Shown here in pieces: positions 11,337 through 22,576 of a stretch of DNA of 64,000 nucleotides. Location of the stretch: NCBI RefSeq assembly GCF_002288925.2, contig NW_022098076.1, positions 77,642,009-77,706,008 of the forward strand, read 5' to 3'. Position numbers and translations under genes: made by a program. Below the pieces are notes generated by a model. The model saw only the letters and a list, made by a program, of their open reading frames with translations, was not told where the DNA came from and ran no database searches. This DNA is from Delphinapterus leucas. Lineage: Eukaryota > Chordata > Mammalia > Artiodactyla > Monodontidae. The number at the start of each line of letters is the position of its first letter. Within the stretch, counting starts at the first letter, position 1.

Positions 11337-11700
11337 ATAGTGACTGTTTAGTGAGCAGATTGCTGCCTGTTAGGTTCATATGCATATGATCTCCTTGAAC
11401 CTTCCCAACAGCAGAGTGAGGAAGATTAATTTACAGGGGAAGAAACTGAGGCTCAGAGAGGTCACGTATTCCATCCAAAGCCCCACAGCTAGAAAGTGGC
11501 AGAGTCAGGGACTTCCCTGGCGGTCCAGTGGTTAAGACTGCGTGCTGGGTGCGGGTTAGATCCCTGGTCAAACTAAGATCCGGCATGCTGTTAGGTGCAG
11601 CCAAAGGAAAAAAAAAAAAAAAAGAAAGTGGCAGAGTCAGATTTTAAACTCAGGCTTTTCTGATTTCAAAGGGGCAACTTCCATCATGTTACACTGCCCC
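11337..11700 (-). mobile_element. MIR SINE interrupted by a CHR SINE
   Basis: The MIR runs from the 'gttcatatgcatatgatctc' side through 'gaagaaactgaggctcagag', is split by a SINE at 11,509-11,622, and resumes at 11,641 with 'attttaaactcaggc'. The split shows the relative age: the MIR is older. Confidence 0.8.
11509..11622 (+). mobile_element. CHR-type SINE, short simple form
   Basis: This 114-bp copy keeps the tRNA-like head ('ggacttccctggcggtccag', then 'ggttagatccctggtc' for the B box) and a poly-A tail, but lacks the longer body of other copies. It has a perfect 18-bp TSD, agaaagtggcagagtcag, at 11,491-11,508 and 11,623-11,640. It lies inside a MIR. Confidence 0.93.
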
Positions 11701-11824
11701 TCACAGAACACTGCTCCCAAAGCCAGGTAGGCAAACCTTGGGTGGCAGCTATGATGGGTGGCAACAGGCCACAAGGGGGCCTGAAGAAATAGGTTATGTG
11801 AGAGTTAAAACAATTCTACCAGGG

Positions 11825-12035
11825 GGCTTCCCTGGTGGCACAGTGGTTGAGAGTCCGCCTGCCGATGCAGGGGACACGGGTTTGTGTCCCGGTCCGGGAA
11901 GATCCCACATGCCGCGGAGTGGCTGAGCCCGTGAGCCATGGCTGCTGAGCCTGCGCATCCGGAGCCTGCGCTCTGCAACGGGAGATGCCACAACAGTGAG
12001 AGGCCGGCGTACTGCCAAAAAAAAAAAAAAAAAAA
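11825..12035 (+). mobile_element. CHR-type SINE (short form)
   Basis: This is a full-length head-to-tail copy with A box (TGGCACAGTGG), B box (GGGTTTGTGTCCC) and a run of 18 or so A. The TSD is tctaccaggg at 11,815-11,824 and tccaccaggg at 12,036-12,045. It lies 200 bp downstream of the preceding SINE in the same orientation. Confidence 0.93.
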
Positions 12036-12045
12036 TCCACCAGGG

Positions 12046-13550
12046 AGGTTTTTCATGTATCTTTTCCAAAGGCCAGAGTTCAGATTTGTGATGTTGGAAT
12101 ATTCATGAGTTGCCTCAGCGTGCAGTACTAGAGAGAAAAGTTTCCTGTGACAGAAATTAACCTTAAGGCAAGGGCTTTTCTGAATTAGGGTTCAGATATG
12201 GCAGATGTGATCAAAGCAATCACACAACGCACTAGGGAGGCGATGGATTCTCAACTTAAAATGGTAATCAATGATTTGGAATGTGGCAGTGTCTCTTTTC
12301 ATATATCCATCCATTATCTGCTATTTGCATAATCCCTATTGGAGCCTATGGAGTTGTACCAAAACTAAAGCAAAGCAAACGAAACCCTTCTAACTGGCTT
12401 TCAGTCATGTTGGGGAGAGACAGATTCATGCAGGAATAGACAAACCACAGGGCAATGAGGTGTCCAATTAAGTATCAAAATGGGTGGTCCAGATACTGGG
12501 TGTTTTCCAGTGACCTAGAGGAGGTCTTTCAGGATGTGGTGTGGCCAGTCTGGCCATCTATGATTGACTTCAGGGACCATTGTGCAACCGTGAGACTGCC
12601 AGGAATCCAGTTAGTTCCAGCCTTGAGACGGGCTGAGCTGCAAAATTGGATATCTGGTCTGCCTACTGCTGCGATCCAGTTTGGGTCTCTAGCTCTCTGT
12701 TTGAAAATGAGATGCCACCTTTAATCTTAAATACCAGTGTGATGGTCCTGCAGGACTGAAAGATGAAACAAGCCGGGATTCATTTGAGGAAGGACTGTTC
12801 CTCTTCACTCCCTAGTTTCACCACTAAAATATAATGAGAATTTGTTTGTATGTCCAAAGCCAGAAAAAACAGCTCCAAAACCGGCTCTCCAGCCTCAGGC
12901 TCCCCTGGCTTTTATGACCTCCAGGGCTTCAAGGTTGACAGTAGGGGACCCAGACGCCGGGGGAGCCTTCAATGTGAGGTGCAGACATATGTGACATAAT
13001 TAGTCAGCCTTTATGAGGAAAGCAGAGACAAGTCATTGGGACTGACGTTTAACAAAGGGCAACTTCCCCTCACACCTCCCTATTAAAGAGCTGCTTTGCA
13101 ACTGTGTTGCCCTTGTTTGATCCCTGGAGGCCCCTGATGTTTCTCTCACATCCAGTCATGATATTTAATGATGCCTCACATGTGCACCAGGAGCACAGCC
13201 CAGCTCAGCATCCTTTGGGGAAAGGCATTGTAACATGGCAAGTTTTTGATGTGGTCCCTTGCGTGGCAAGGTTAGTGAGGCAGCTGTGCACACGCTGGTG
13301 AGAGCCCTGATTCTTGGCGGTGAAAGCGGGTGAAAGGGGTGATGGAGAGGACAAAATCCTGCCGAGTTCTTTGGCAGAAACTTTGTTTATTATGGGGTCT
13401 GTAGTATCAGCTGGTGCAATGCTCAGGAGAGGAAAAGAAAGAATGTGGTCTTGGACCGTCTTCTTTCAAAAGGCAGGGGGATGTTTCAGAGAGATGGCTC
13501 TTCTTCCAGCCTGTGGTTCCCTGTGATCATACACACGAACAGCTGCTAAA
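12046..13550. other. Unclassified non-coding stretch
   Basis: About 1.5 kb without a recognised repeat, exon or RNA gene. Short frames are scattered on both strands. Confidence 0.4.
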
Positions 13551-13554
13551 AGGA

Positions 13555-14060
13555 AGATTAATAGGCCTGTAGGGACCATCCAGCCCATTCCAGATCTGTG
13601 AATCCTTCTACAAAATTCCTAGTAGGCAGCCTTCCACTGTCTGCCTGAAGGCCTCTGGAGATGAGGGACTCCCCACCACAAGGCTGCCCAGCACCCTGTG
13701 GCTGCTCTCACGGTTCCAAAGTTCCTCTCCGTTTAGTTGCCTCTTAACAGCTTCTAACTCTGGTGCCAGCTGGGCGCTTGGCAGCTGCACAGAACAACTG
13801 GACTCCTGTTTGGGAGAGTTCTTCAATTCTCAGGGCTTCCCACCGAACATTCTCATTTCCAGGTTAAGCACCCCATTTCTGCTACTCTTCCTCCTGTATG
13901 CCCTGGTTTCCACACCCTCATAACTGATGGTCCTTCTTGGAACGTTCTGGCAGGACAGCATCACCACCCTCGTTCTCTGAATGCTGATTAAGTTTCCCTT
14001 GGCCCCTTTGGTGGCTCCAGGTCTCTGAAATGGAGCAGTAATCTCAGTATACAAAGGCAA
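13555..14060. mobile_element. Possible ancient repeat, family not assigned
   Basis: Phrasing such as 'gaccatccagcccattcc', 'ctgaaggcctctggagatga' and 'tgccctggtttccacaccc' resembles an old interspersed repeat that I have seen in mammalian DNA but cannot name. Confidence is low. Confidence 0.3.
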
Positions 14061-14279
14061 TAATTTGGGTTTCCCCTGAGAGTCCCAAATGGGTCCAAGT
14101 TCATATTCTAAGTGTTGGCTTGTGTGAACATTTCCTTTCCCTCCCTGGGAAATCGTATGAAAAGCATGTCAGGGCTAACTGCACAGGCCTCTCTCTTTTG
14201 TGATTTTACCCAGAGGACAATCGCAGTGCTCCACAAATGAATGCCAGTGGGACTGAAGTGAGCTTCTCCTCGCTGCCTC

Positions 14280-15010
14280 TTTAGTGGTGATGCTTCTCAA
14301 TCCATCCTCTTCTCTCCATCTGCATTGCTACCCGCTGTCCACGCCCTGTCATTTCTCTCCAGGATTACAACCAGAGCCTCCTAATGATCCCCTGACATTT
14401 ACTCCTGCCCCTGTAAACACAAATTGCTAACAACGTTTCATTCAGCAGCTCCTGATCACACATGTAATAAAACCCAGACATGCTTTCTGGCTCCAGCTTC
14501 CTTCTCCAGGGTCATCGTGTACCTCTCTTCCCCTCGACCCTACACTCCATCCACATTGGTCCCCTTTTGGTTTCTTGGATGTACTGGCTTCTTTCTCCCA
14601 CCTGGGTTTTTACATGTGGTTCCCTCTGTCTAAAATGCTCCCTCTGCCTTCCTCTTTGACTGGGCTTCTTCCCATCTTGAGACCTTAAGTATTATAGGCT
14701 TATATATTACCCCCATGGAGAGCCCCTCCCATAGCTCGGATTCCCTGTTACCATTGTCTGACCTGCACTATTTACTTCATAGAACTGATCACAATGCGTA
14801 ATGGTATATTTGTTTACTTGCTTATTATCTATCTCCCCTTGCCTTCCCCACCTCCCCCTGTCTCCTGTTGCCTCCTCCCACTTCCTGGTCCTCCATCAGG
14901 CCAGGGTTTTATCTTCTCTGGTCTCCAATGTATCCTCAGCCCCAAGTTCAGCTCCTGGTGCATGATGCAGGCTCAGTGTGTACTTGTTGAATGAATAAGT
15001 GGACGGATGG
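14280..15010 (+). mobile_element. L2 LINE fragment, 3' region
   Basis: Blocks such as 'ggattacaaccagagcctcc', 'tctaaaatgctccctctgcc' and the final 'tgtacttgttgaatgaataa' fit L2. It is ancient, with broken frames. Confidence 0.7.
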
Positions 15011-15530
15011 TTGAATGCAGTGGGATATTTGTCTCCAGCTGTCTGTCCATCACCCCGAATATAAGATTCATTCTTGAGTTATAAACTTCAAGTTGTAGGA
15101 GAAACTTTTAAAGACAGAACAATCTTACTGAAGGAGGCATCCCTTTTGCTTTCTTTATTCTCCATGTCCCAACAAAATGGAGTTTTACTATAATCTCATC
15201 ACAGTGTAAATGCAGGCCCCGATTGTCCTGGTTGAATTATAGATCTTCCACTTAGATTTAGATTGCTTTTATTTTCGACAGCCTGAAAATATTTTAAAAA
15301 TAGCCCTTTCTTGACTGCCTTAATGTCTTATCTAGATGAAAAAAGGGAAGAAATATTGAGATTTTGAGCACTGTTCCTCACTCTAACCTCAAAACAAAGG
15401 ATTCACATGTCTTCATTTTTTAATGTAAATTGAATTTCCCTGCAACTCCACCCCAAATCGAAGAATGGAGAGAGCTGACTGTAAACAAACTGACGCTTTT
15501 AGGTGTAATCTCTGAACTGGAAAATCTGTA
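15011..15530. other. Unclassified AT-rich non-coding stretch
   Basis: No repeat or exon was recognised. Confidence 0.35.
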
Positions 15531-15531
15531 T

Positions 15532-16310
15532 TAGTTTCTTACGGCTATCATAACAAAGTAGCACAATCTAGGTGGCATAAAACTACAGAAGTATATTCTC
15601 TCACAGTACTGGAGACTAGAAGTCTGAAATCAAGGTGTCAGCAGTGTTGGTTCCTCTGGACACGCTAGGGAGAATCTGTTCCATGCCTCCCTCCTGGCTT
15701 CCGGAGGCTGCTGGCCACCCGTGGTGTTCCTTGACTTGTAGGTGTCTCACTCCAATCTGTGCCTCTCTTCACTTGGCCTTCTTCTCTGTGTGTCTCTATG
15801 TCTATGTCTCAAATCTCCTCCTTTCTCTTAGAAGGACACCAGTCATTGGATTTATTTATTTATTTTTGGCTGTGTTGGGTCTTCGTTGCTGTGCACGGGC
15901 TTCCTCTAGTTGCAGTGAGCTGGGGCTACTCTTTGTTGCGGTGCACGAGCTTCTCATTGCATTGGCTTTTCTTGTTGCAGAGCACAAGCTCTAGGCGTGC
16001 GGGCTTCAGTGGTTGTGGTACATGGGCTCATTAGTTGTGGCGCACAGGCTTAGTTGCTCCGTGGCATGTGGAATCTTCCCGGACCAGGGCTCGAACCCGT
16101 GTCCCCTGCATTGGCAGGTGGATTCTTAACCACTGCGCCGCCACCAGGGAAGTCCTAGTCATTGGATTTAGAGCCCGTCCTAAATCCAGGATGATCTCTT
16201 CCTGAGACCCTTAATTACATCTGCAAAGACTTTATTTCCAAATAAGGTCACATTTGCAGGTACCAGGAATTAAGACTTTGACATATCTTTTCGAGGGACA
16301 CAAGACTGGA
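15532..16310 (-). mobile_element. MLT1C-like MaLR LTR, split by a SINE
   Basis: This is a solitary LTR of the MaLR (ERVL-like) group in reverse orientation. It opens 'ttagtttcttacggctatca', then 'ctggagactagaagtctga' and 'gaaggacaccagtcattgga'. It resumes after the SINE with 'attacatctgcaaagac' and 'tccaaataaggtcacatttg'. No internal retroviral genes lie beside it. The CHR SINE at 15,855-16,156 inserted later. Confidence 0.85.
15855..16156 (-). mobile_element. CHR-type SINE (long form)
   Basis: This 302-bp copy has the extended body ('ttggctgtgttgggtcttcg' side on the left) and the tRNA-like head on the right. The TSD agtcattggattta is perfect at 15,841-15,854 and 16,157-16,170. It sits inside an MLT1C-like LTR. 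Confidence 0.95.
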
Positions 16311-16334
16311 TAATGGGACACAAGACTGGGTAGT

Positions 16335-16455
16335 GAGATCCAGAGAGGCAATGTGACTTGCCTAAGACATACAGCTACTGATTGATGAAATCAGAACTAC
16401 AACTCAGACCTTTTGGTCCTAGACAAATGCTCTTTTCACTCTGCTGTATTGTCTC
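16335..16455 (-). mobile_element. MIR SINE fragment
   Basis: The segment 'gatccagagaggcaatgtg', 'cttgcctaagacatacagct' and 'aactcagaccttttggtcc' is a reverse-strand MIR core. Confidence 0.65.
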
Positions 16456-17520
16456 TCAAATGAATACACTTTCGGCTTCTAAGGCATCAGTTACATATAT
16501 CTTTGTTTTTCTGCTTTAGAGCCCTTTTTATGACTTGGCAATTGACTGTGCAAGCTTCTACTAGCCCAAACCAACTTGTCAAAATAATAATCACACTGGT
16601 TTGTGCAGGTGATGTTTCTCTCAGTTTGGAAAAGGAGATAAAGGATCAGAAAATAGATTTTTTGCTGAGCTGATTGTATGTATCTGGCATAGTTTTATTT
16701 GTTGATGTTTGATGGCAGCCATTCAAGCTTTCATAAATTAAAATGATAATTTCCCCAACTCTGCCAACTCTGTATCTGACTGCATGAGCTAGAAGCATTT
16801 GCTAGAACCCAGTGAGTCGCAGCCAAGGTCAGAATGGTAGCTTGACCGCAGGCCAGGGCAGTGGGCCTCCGTCGTGTTCAGCCCTGACACATACCTTAGA
16901 CGATGATCGTGCACCTGATAAATGCCAATGAATCCACCCAGGTTTTCACAGAATCCAGACGGTTTTGCAGGAGAATGAAGCAACTAGCACCACAACCATT
17001 TCCTTTTTCTTCTTTTATTATTTGGTGGGGGAGCGGTGTGAGGGGGAACTTGATATTCATGAAAGCATTTTATAAGCCTGTGAGTAATAAAATCCATCTT
17101 TTAAAGATGTAAGTTGTAATGTATTTTACAGGCTTTCTTAATCTATCCTTGCCTTCTTCCGTATAAAACATTTAGCAATGATTAAATTAAAAAGAAAATG
17201 GAAGTCATAATAAAATTAAAACACACAAGTACCATGGTACTTTGTAATTGCCACAAGTATTAATGGTACCTCCCTAACTGGCACTCATTATTCCTATGGC
17301 TTAGATGAGACAGGATATGAGTGTCTGTGAATTCCTTGTATCTAGCTGCCATACCATCCCTTCCTCTGCACTCAAGAGAGCATTTGGAAGGCAAATGACT
17401 GCATAGATAACTATAATACAAGTAATCCATTCTTAAACTGTAAAACTAAAGCTCATCATTACATGGCCACATAATAGAGAACTTGAAATTCCTTCGACAC
17501 TAAGGATTTATCAATGTCAG
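16456..17520. other. Repeat-poor AT-rich stretch
   Basis: About 1.1 kb with no recognised transposable element. It holds AT-rich motifs such as attaaattaaaaag near 17,181. It could be conserved non-coding DNA, but there is no direct proof. No coding potential was seen. Confidence 0.4.
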
Positions 17521-17529
17521 CACAATAAC

Positions 17530-18340
17530 TTGGTTCTCAGATCAGTGTTGCTCATGGTTGCAAGATGGCTGCTATAGCACCATGCAGGGGACATCCAAGT
17601 ATGAGGAGAGGATGTCCAGCAGGGGAAGCAAACTCTTTCTTGTGTCTTTTTTTCCTAATACAAGAAACTTTTCTTAGAAACCCCCAGAAAATTTCCTCTC
17701 CTACTTGATTGGCAGATTTTGGGTCACATTTGTACCTTAAACCAATCCGCAGTAAGGAAATGTGACTACCACCATTAGTTTAGCTAATCACATAGTCAGT
17801 GTAGGGGTATAGAATCCCAAACAAAATTGGGATTCTGTTGCAAAGGAACAAGGCGGTATATTAAGACAATTTTTGTTTACAAGTGTCAGGACATCCAAAT
17901 AAATACGGTCTAAACAATAATGACAATTTCATGATCTTACATAACAGGAAGACCAGCATTAAGTGGTTCCATAGTTGGTGGGTTCGGCAGCTCAGGTATG
18001 CTGACCCTGCCACAATTCTCCTGGCTTTACCAGTGTGATTGGTTTCACCGTGACTGCGGCAGCTCAAAGCACTGTCCGCAGTCAAATGCAGGAAGAGGAC
18101 GAAGTCCCTGGCTTGTGTCCCTTTTTTAGAACACTGAAAACTTTTCCAATGACCCATAGCAGTCTTGTCCTTACGTCTTATAAGCCAGGTTACATCCAAT
18201 GCCTGGACCTGCGTCTGTCACTGGCATATGAACAGGATCAACACGACTGGCTTAAACTGATCATCATTTAATATTGATCCCTGATGGGAGGGGCGTGTCT
18301 TTGGCTGAAGACACAGGGAGGGAGCAGGGGTTGCTCCAAA
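17530..18340. mobile_element. Unassigned ancient repeat, two diverged tandem-like segments
   Basis: Two segments about 470 bp apart share an ordered set of blocks. Near 17,638 and 18,111 both read 'cttgtgtc', a T run, an 'aaacttttc' block and a further run ending in a 'tcatcat' or 'aatcaca' region. Text such as 'tttcaccgtgactgcggcag' is familiar from mammalian interspersed repeats, but I cannot name the family. A small hairpin (gaatccca / tgggattc) lies at about 17,812-17,835. Confidence 0.45.
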
Positions 18341-19790
18341 CATCTGGAGAATATGTAGACATCTTCCAGCAACGAGAGAAGAGGTTGGGAAGACCCTCGG
18401 GTAGCCCACCACATATGAGTGTCTTTATTTCTCTAGTTGGAAGAATTAACTATGTATCTAATATAAATGAGGAGTGTCCATGTTTGATTAGAAAGATTTA
18501 GGGGCCACAGACTTCCCAGTGACTTGTCATGGATACCTCATGGGAGCAGCAACCAGCAATGCTGCCTTCAGGGTTTCTTCTTCTGGGGTCAGGAGCAGGG
18601 AAGAGTGGGAATCCTTTAGGCCACCTGAGAGGTATTGAGATGGCCACTCATGAGAACTCCCCCTGCCCTGTGGGACCCTGCCATGTAGAGACTGGTGGCG
18701 GCACAGACCTCCTCCAGTCACCCAGCCCCGTGATTGCAGTCAGGAAGGAAGGAAGATTGAACTCCCACACCCCGACGTTGCCGGTACAGGGGTCTTTCCT
18801 CTCCCATTCCTTCCAAGTTGTCCAGAAATACCTCTGGGACCTATGGGTTCTTCCTCTTTCACTTTTCCATAAGACATCACTGAAAAGTAGCCAAGGTGAG
18901 CAGGGGGTTGTTGATAATGTCTTTTCATCAGGATATAAGACAGCTGTGCACTTCCTCTCTTCCTGGGGGTCAAATCTTGAGGGCATCCACCTTGACTCAA
19001 AAGTCTCAGGTCCATCACCTTCTAGTTTCTTACCTAACTTGCTGTCCGGCTTTGTCACTGGCTGGCCTGTGTGCAGAAGGTGGGCAAAGCCTCGTCACCA
19101 AGGCGGGGTAAGGCCGTGAATAACTCTTCTGACAATTGTGAGGCGTGTTTCTCCATCTCTAAAATTGGGATAATTACGCCTGCCTTGAAAGAGCAACACA
19201 TGCTACATTTGTGCTGTGCAAGAATCTCCCTCCTGATTCCTTCCTCTGCAGCTTTGCTCTCTCACATTTCTGTTTTATAATCTGCCTGTTTGTTTGGTGG
19301 TTTACTTATTTGTGGCAGTGAAAGCTGGGCCCCTTTACCTGATGGCTGGGGGTTCAAAAACCACTCCTCTGGACTCATCCTTCATTAATATTCAACCTAG
19401 TGCCATGCAGATGGCCCTGGAGGACTCTCCTTCCTGGGAGCTTTAATGTGGCAGTTATGAAAGCAGCTCAGACCAAGCTCTATTAGCATAATAATGAAGC
19501 TTCCGCTGCAGTGTTATCATCCTCAAAGGAAATAGCTGGAGTGGTCACACAGCCCTTAACAAGTACTGCTTTAGGATAACAAAGGACAGGGGAAGTGTTT
19601 GCTGTTCTCTGTCTTGTTCTGAAGAGGTGTCGCTGCAACTACAGAACTTCCTTTGCTAGGGGCCCTTTAGAAATGCGCTGATATGAGCATTTCCAGAAAA
19701 ATTTAACATCAGTGTCTCTTCTGGCTGTAGAAGGAGAACAAAAAATCTGCAACAATCTCAAGCCCTTTTAGATATTCAATAACCAGTGAA
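18341..19790. other. Unclassified non-coding stretch with longest open frame
   Basis: The plus-strand frame at 18,529-19,119 is the longest in the window (196 codons). Its translation shows no known domain, signal peptide or repeat protein, and a rival minus-strand frame overlaps it. I treat it as chance. The part after 19,360 reads like repeat-free AT-rich DNA. Confidence 0.4.
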
Positions 19791-19794
19791 AATA

Positions 19795-19960
19795 GGTTGG
19801 GTGGGCATTATTATCTCCTTTTTACAGATGAATGTCCATCCATCCATCCATCCATCTTTTATCTTGCTCCAGAAACGATTTAAGGTAGTTTCCAGATGAA
19901 GTATCCAAAGTCTCAGTGCTAATAAGAGGCATTGGGTGGATTTGAACTCAGATCTGATTC
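19795..19960 (-). mobile_element. MIR-like fragment with TCCA repeat
   Basis: Reverse MIR-like text ('ggcattattatctcctttt', 'acagatga') is interrupted by a short tccatccatcca run near 19,837-19,857, then continues with 'gaggcattgggtggatttg' and 'aactcagatctgattc'. Confidence 0.55.
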
Positions 19961-22203
19961 TCTGTAATCACTTAAAAATCCAAACTGAAGACCGTCTGTC
20001 CTAACTCTTGCAGTTAAAAAGCAGGTTCAGCTGGATCCTCGCTGCTGATCCACATTTTTTCTCTCCCAGTTGTTTTCTCAGCTGACGGATCCTAACGTCT
20101 ATGGCCGATGTCTCCACAGAGTTATTTCAATGCCCATTGGCCTAATTTGGGCCAGGGTAATAGCTTCGGTTTGCACATTTAAGCAATTGGCTATTTTGCT
20201 GGATTTTTAAAAAATAGGGATCAACTGTCCCCTCATTACACAGACGTGGAAAACAGCAGGAAAGCTGAAGCACACCCAGACTTTCTTCTGCCATGTAAAC
20301 TCAGGCACTAAGTGGAAAGAATAGTCTGGATAATTCAAGAAAATCTTCTCAGTCCCCTCCCTCTCCTTCCTTAGCACATAGAGGGCAGGAGGAAGGAAAA
20401 TCTGTACTGAAAACCGGGACTGACTGCAGCTGGTCCAGCAGACGAGACCAGTGGCATGTTCACATCAGGGGAGATGGCTCTTGGTTTAGAAAACTACCCT
20501 AATGGCATCTTTGGTGTGAAAAATGAAGCCCCCCACCCAACCTCCCCCAAAGGATGATTTGGAAATAGGGTGAGACAAAGGGAGATCAGAAATATTCTGC
20601 ATAATAAAGATGAGAGAACACAGGAAAGTGAAAGAGGGGGAATGAGGCCAACTGGTGAGGGAGTGAGATGCTGAGGAAGACAGTTGTCCAATGCTGGAGA
20701 CCCTGGGGTGGAAGTGGCCCAGGAGCTCTCTTTTTAAGTTGCTTGTGATTCTATAATTCCCCAACCTTTAATTAAAAAGCCTGTTTGCAATATGCAGCGG
20801 CTTTAGTGTGGGTGGTGCTTTGGAGATTTAACAGGAAAAGGGAGGCAGCTCACAGTAAGCTGGACATAAGACAGAAGGAAGAGAGTGACCGCAGAAGGGG
20901 AGATGTGACAATTTGAGAGACCACCAGAAACAGGAAATATGAGGGAGGGGTGACCACATAAGGCCCCTGGGAATCAACCCTTGATCTTTCAGTACATGGG
21001 ATGGGGTTTAAGTCAGGTTTCCTCCCAGATTTAAAGGAAATGGGACCCCAGAGGTTTACCTAGACAGAATGTATTTGTTTCCATTTTCTTGAAGGTGTTG
21101 TTAGAAGTCTGAATGATCAGTTCAGCAATTAACGGTTGTTGCTTCAGACCTCTGCATCTTTTTGCAGAGTTTGCCACCCCAGATCAATGGCCAGAGATGT
21201 CACACATAGTTCTTTACAGTTTATAAGCACTTTGCATTATTTCACTTAATCTTCATAACCACTTTGGGAGGGAAGCTGAAAACCCATATTACCCCGGGAG
21301 CATTGATTTATTGCCATTAACTTATAGTTTATGTACTTGAAATGACTCAACTAGTTGTATATGCAAGCACAATACTCAACCCAGTGTCTGTATGGGGAAG
21401 AACATACATTGCAAGGCTCTTGGTTGACAGAGGTGGGGGTAAAGGGTAGAGTTTGCAGCTATAGAGAATTTCTTTTCCAGTTGTTTTTTAAGTTTTAAGT
21501 ACAAGCTGAGAAGGATTAGCACATGCGACCCTATTGAAGCTATGGCCACATGTGGTCCAGTCTCAAAGTTGTAGTCAAAGAATTAGCCCAGGAACCAAAA
21601 GGCAATTTTATAGTATCTCTGGTTCTTATGATCTTTAAAACGTCATGAACTGGATACAAAGTCCACAGCAATACTTCTAAAAATTTGCCTTCCTTATTTG
21701 ATTAATTGACTATCCAGAGTGACTGTCCTCTAAAATCACTCCCTTGAGGTCTAGCCTTGGTGTCTTTGTTCCTCTTGTCCATTGCTCTTCCACCCCAACC
21801 CCTGCCTCCCCAGTTGTGCTTCACAAAAGCACCATAGAACAAACTTGGCAATGGCAGAGCCCGCCTCAAAGGGAGGGAAGTTAGAATATGAAACTGAGGG
21901 AAGTTAGAATATGCGTTTGTGGTAGTGGGAAGAGAAAGACTAAGAATACATTTACGTGAACATTTCAGGGTTGTAGTAAATGTTGAAAGTTCATCTGGCA
22001 ATATGCATGATTATTGTTTTGTATATTAATTAGGCAATAAATGGTAATGGCTTATGCAGACGATGGCACTTATTATTTTTAAGGAAGAAACTGTGTTTTT
22101 ATTGTTCTCTTCCAGATTTGTGTGTTCTTCAGTGTTTTTAAATAAAAATAATGGCTATCTTGTCGACTACCTTTTTTTTTAAATAGTAGAAGCACTTGTA
22201 TTT
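19961..22203. other. Long unclassified non-coding stretch
   Basis: About 2.2 kb with no recognised repeat, gene or RNA. A short direct repeat, gggaagttagaatatg or near it, occurs twice near 21,880-21,915. The stretch ends at a SINE. Confidence 0.4.
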
Positions 22204-22576
22204 AAAAAAAAATATTTATTTTATTTATTTTTGGCTGCCTTGGGTCTTTGTTGCTGCTCGTGGGCTTTATCTAGTTGTGGCGAACAGGGACTACTCTTCG
22301 TTGTGGTGCGTGGGCTTCTCATTGCGGTGGCTTCTCTTGTTGCGGAGCAGGGGCTCTAGGCACGCGGGCTTCAGTAGTTGCAGCACATGGGCTTCAGCAG
22401 TTGTGGTGCGTGGGCTCAGTAGTTGTGGCTCACGGGCTCTAGAGCTCAGGCTCAGCAGTTGTGGCGCATGGGCTTAGTTGCTCTGTGGCACGTGGGATCC
22501 TCCTGGAACAGGGCCCGAACCTGTGTCCCCCGCATTGGCAGGCGGGCTCCTAACCACTGTGCCACCAGGGAAGCCC
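22204..22576 (-). mobile_element. CHR-type SINE, expanded long form
   Basis: At about 373 bp this is the longest SINE copy here. On the right lies the tRNA-like head (ending 'ccaccagggaagccc'). Between about 22,367 and 22,500 the body holds four to six imperfect 14-23-bp units of the type ggcttcagYagttgtggYRc. Other long copies in the window have two or three. No clean TSD was found. Confidence 0.9.

Noticed and set aside
17812..17835. Small hairpin gaatccca/tgggattc as a terminator or microRNA
   Set aside because: The stem is only eight or nine base pairs, far too short for a microRNA precursor, and a bacterial-type terminator makes no sense here.
18529..19119. Longest open frame (196 codons, plus strand)
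   Set aside because: No known domain, an overlapping 136-codon frame on the other strand, and no conserved-looking codon pattern. One frame of about 200 codons is not surprising across six frames of 64 kb.
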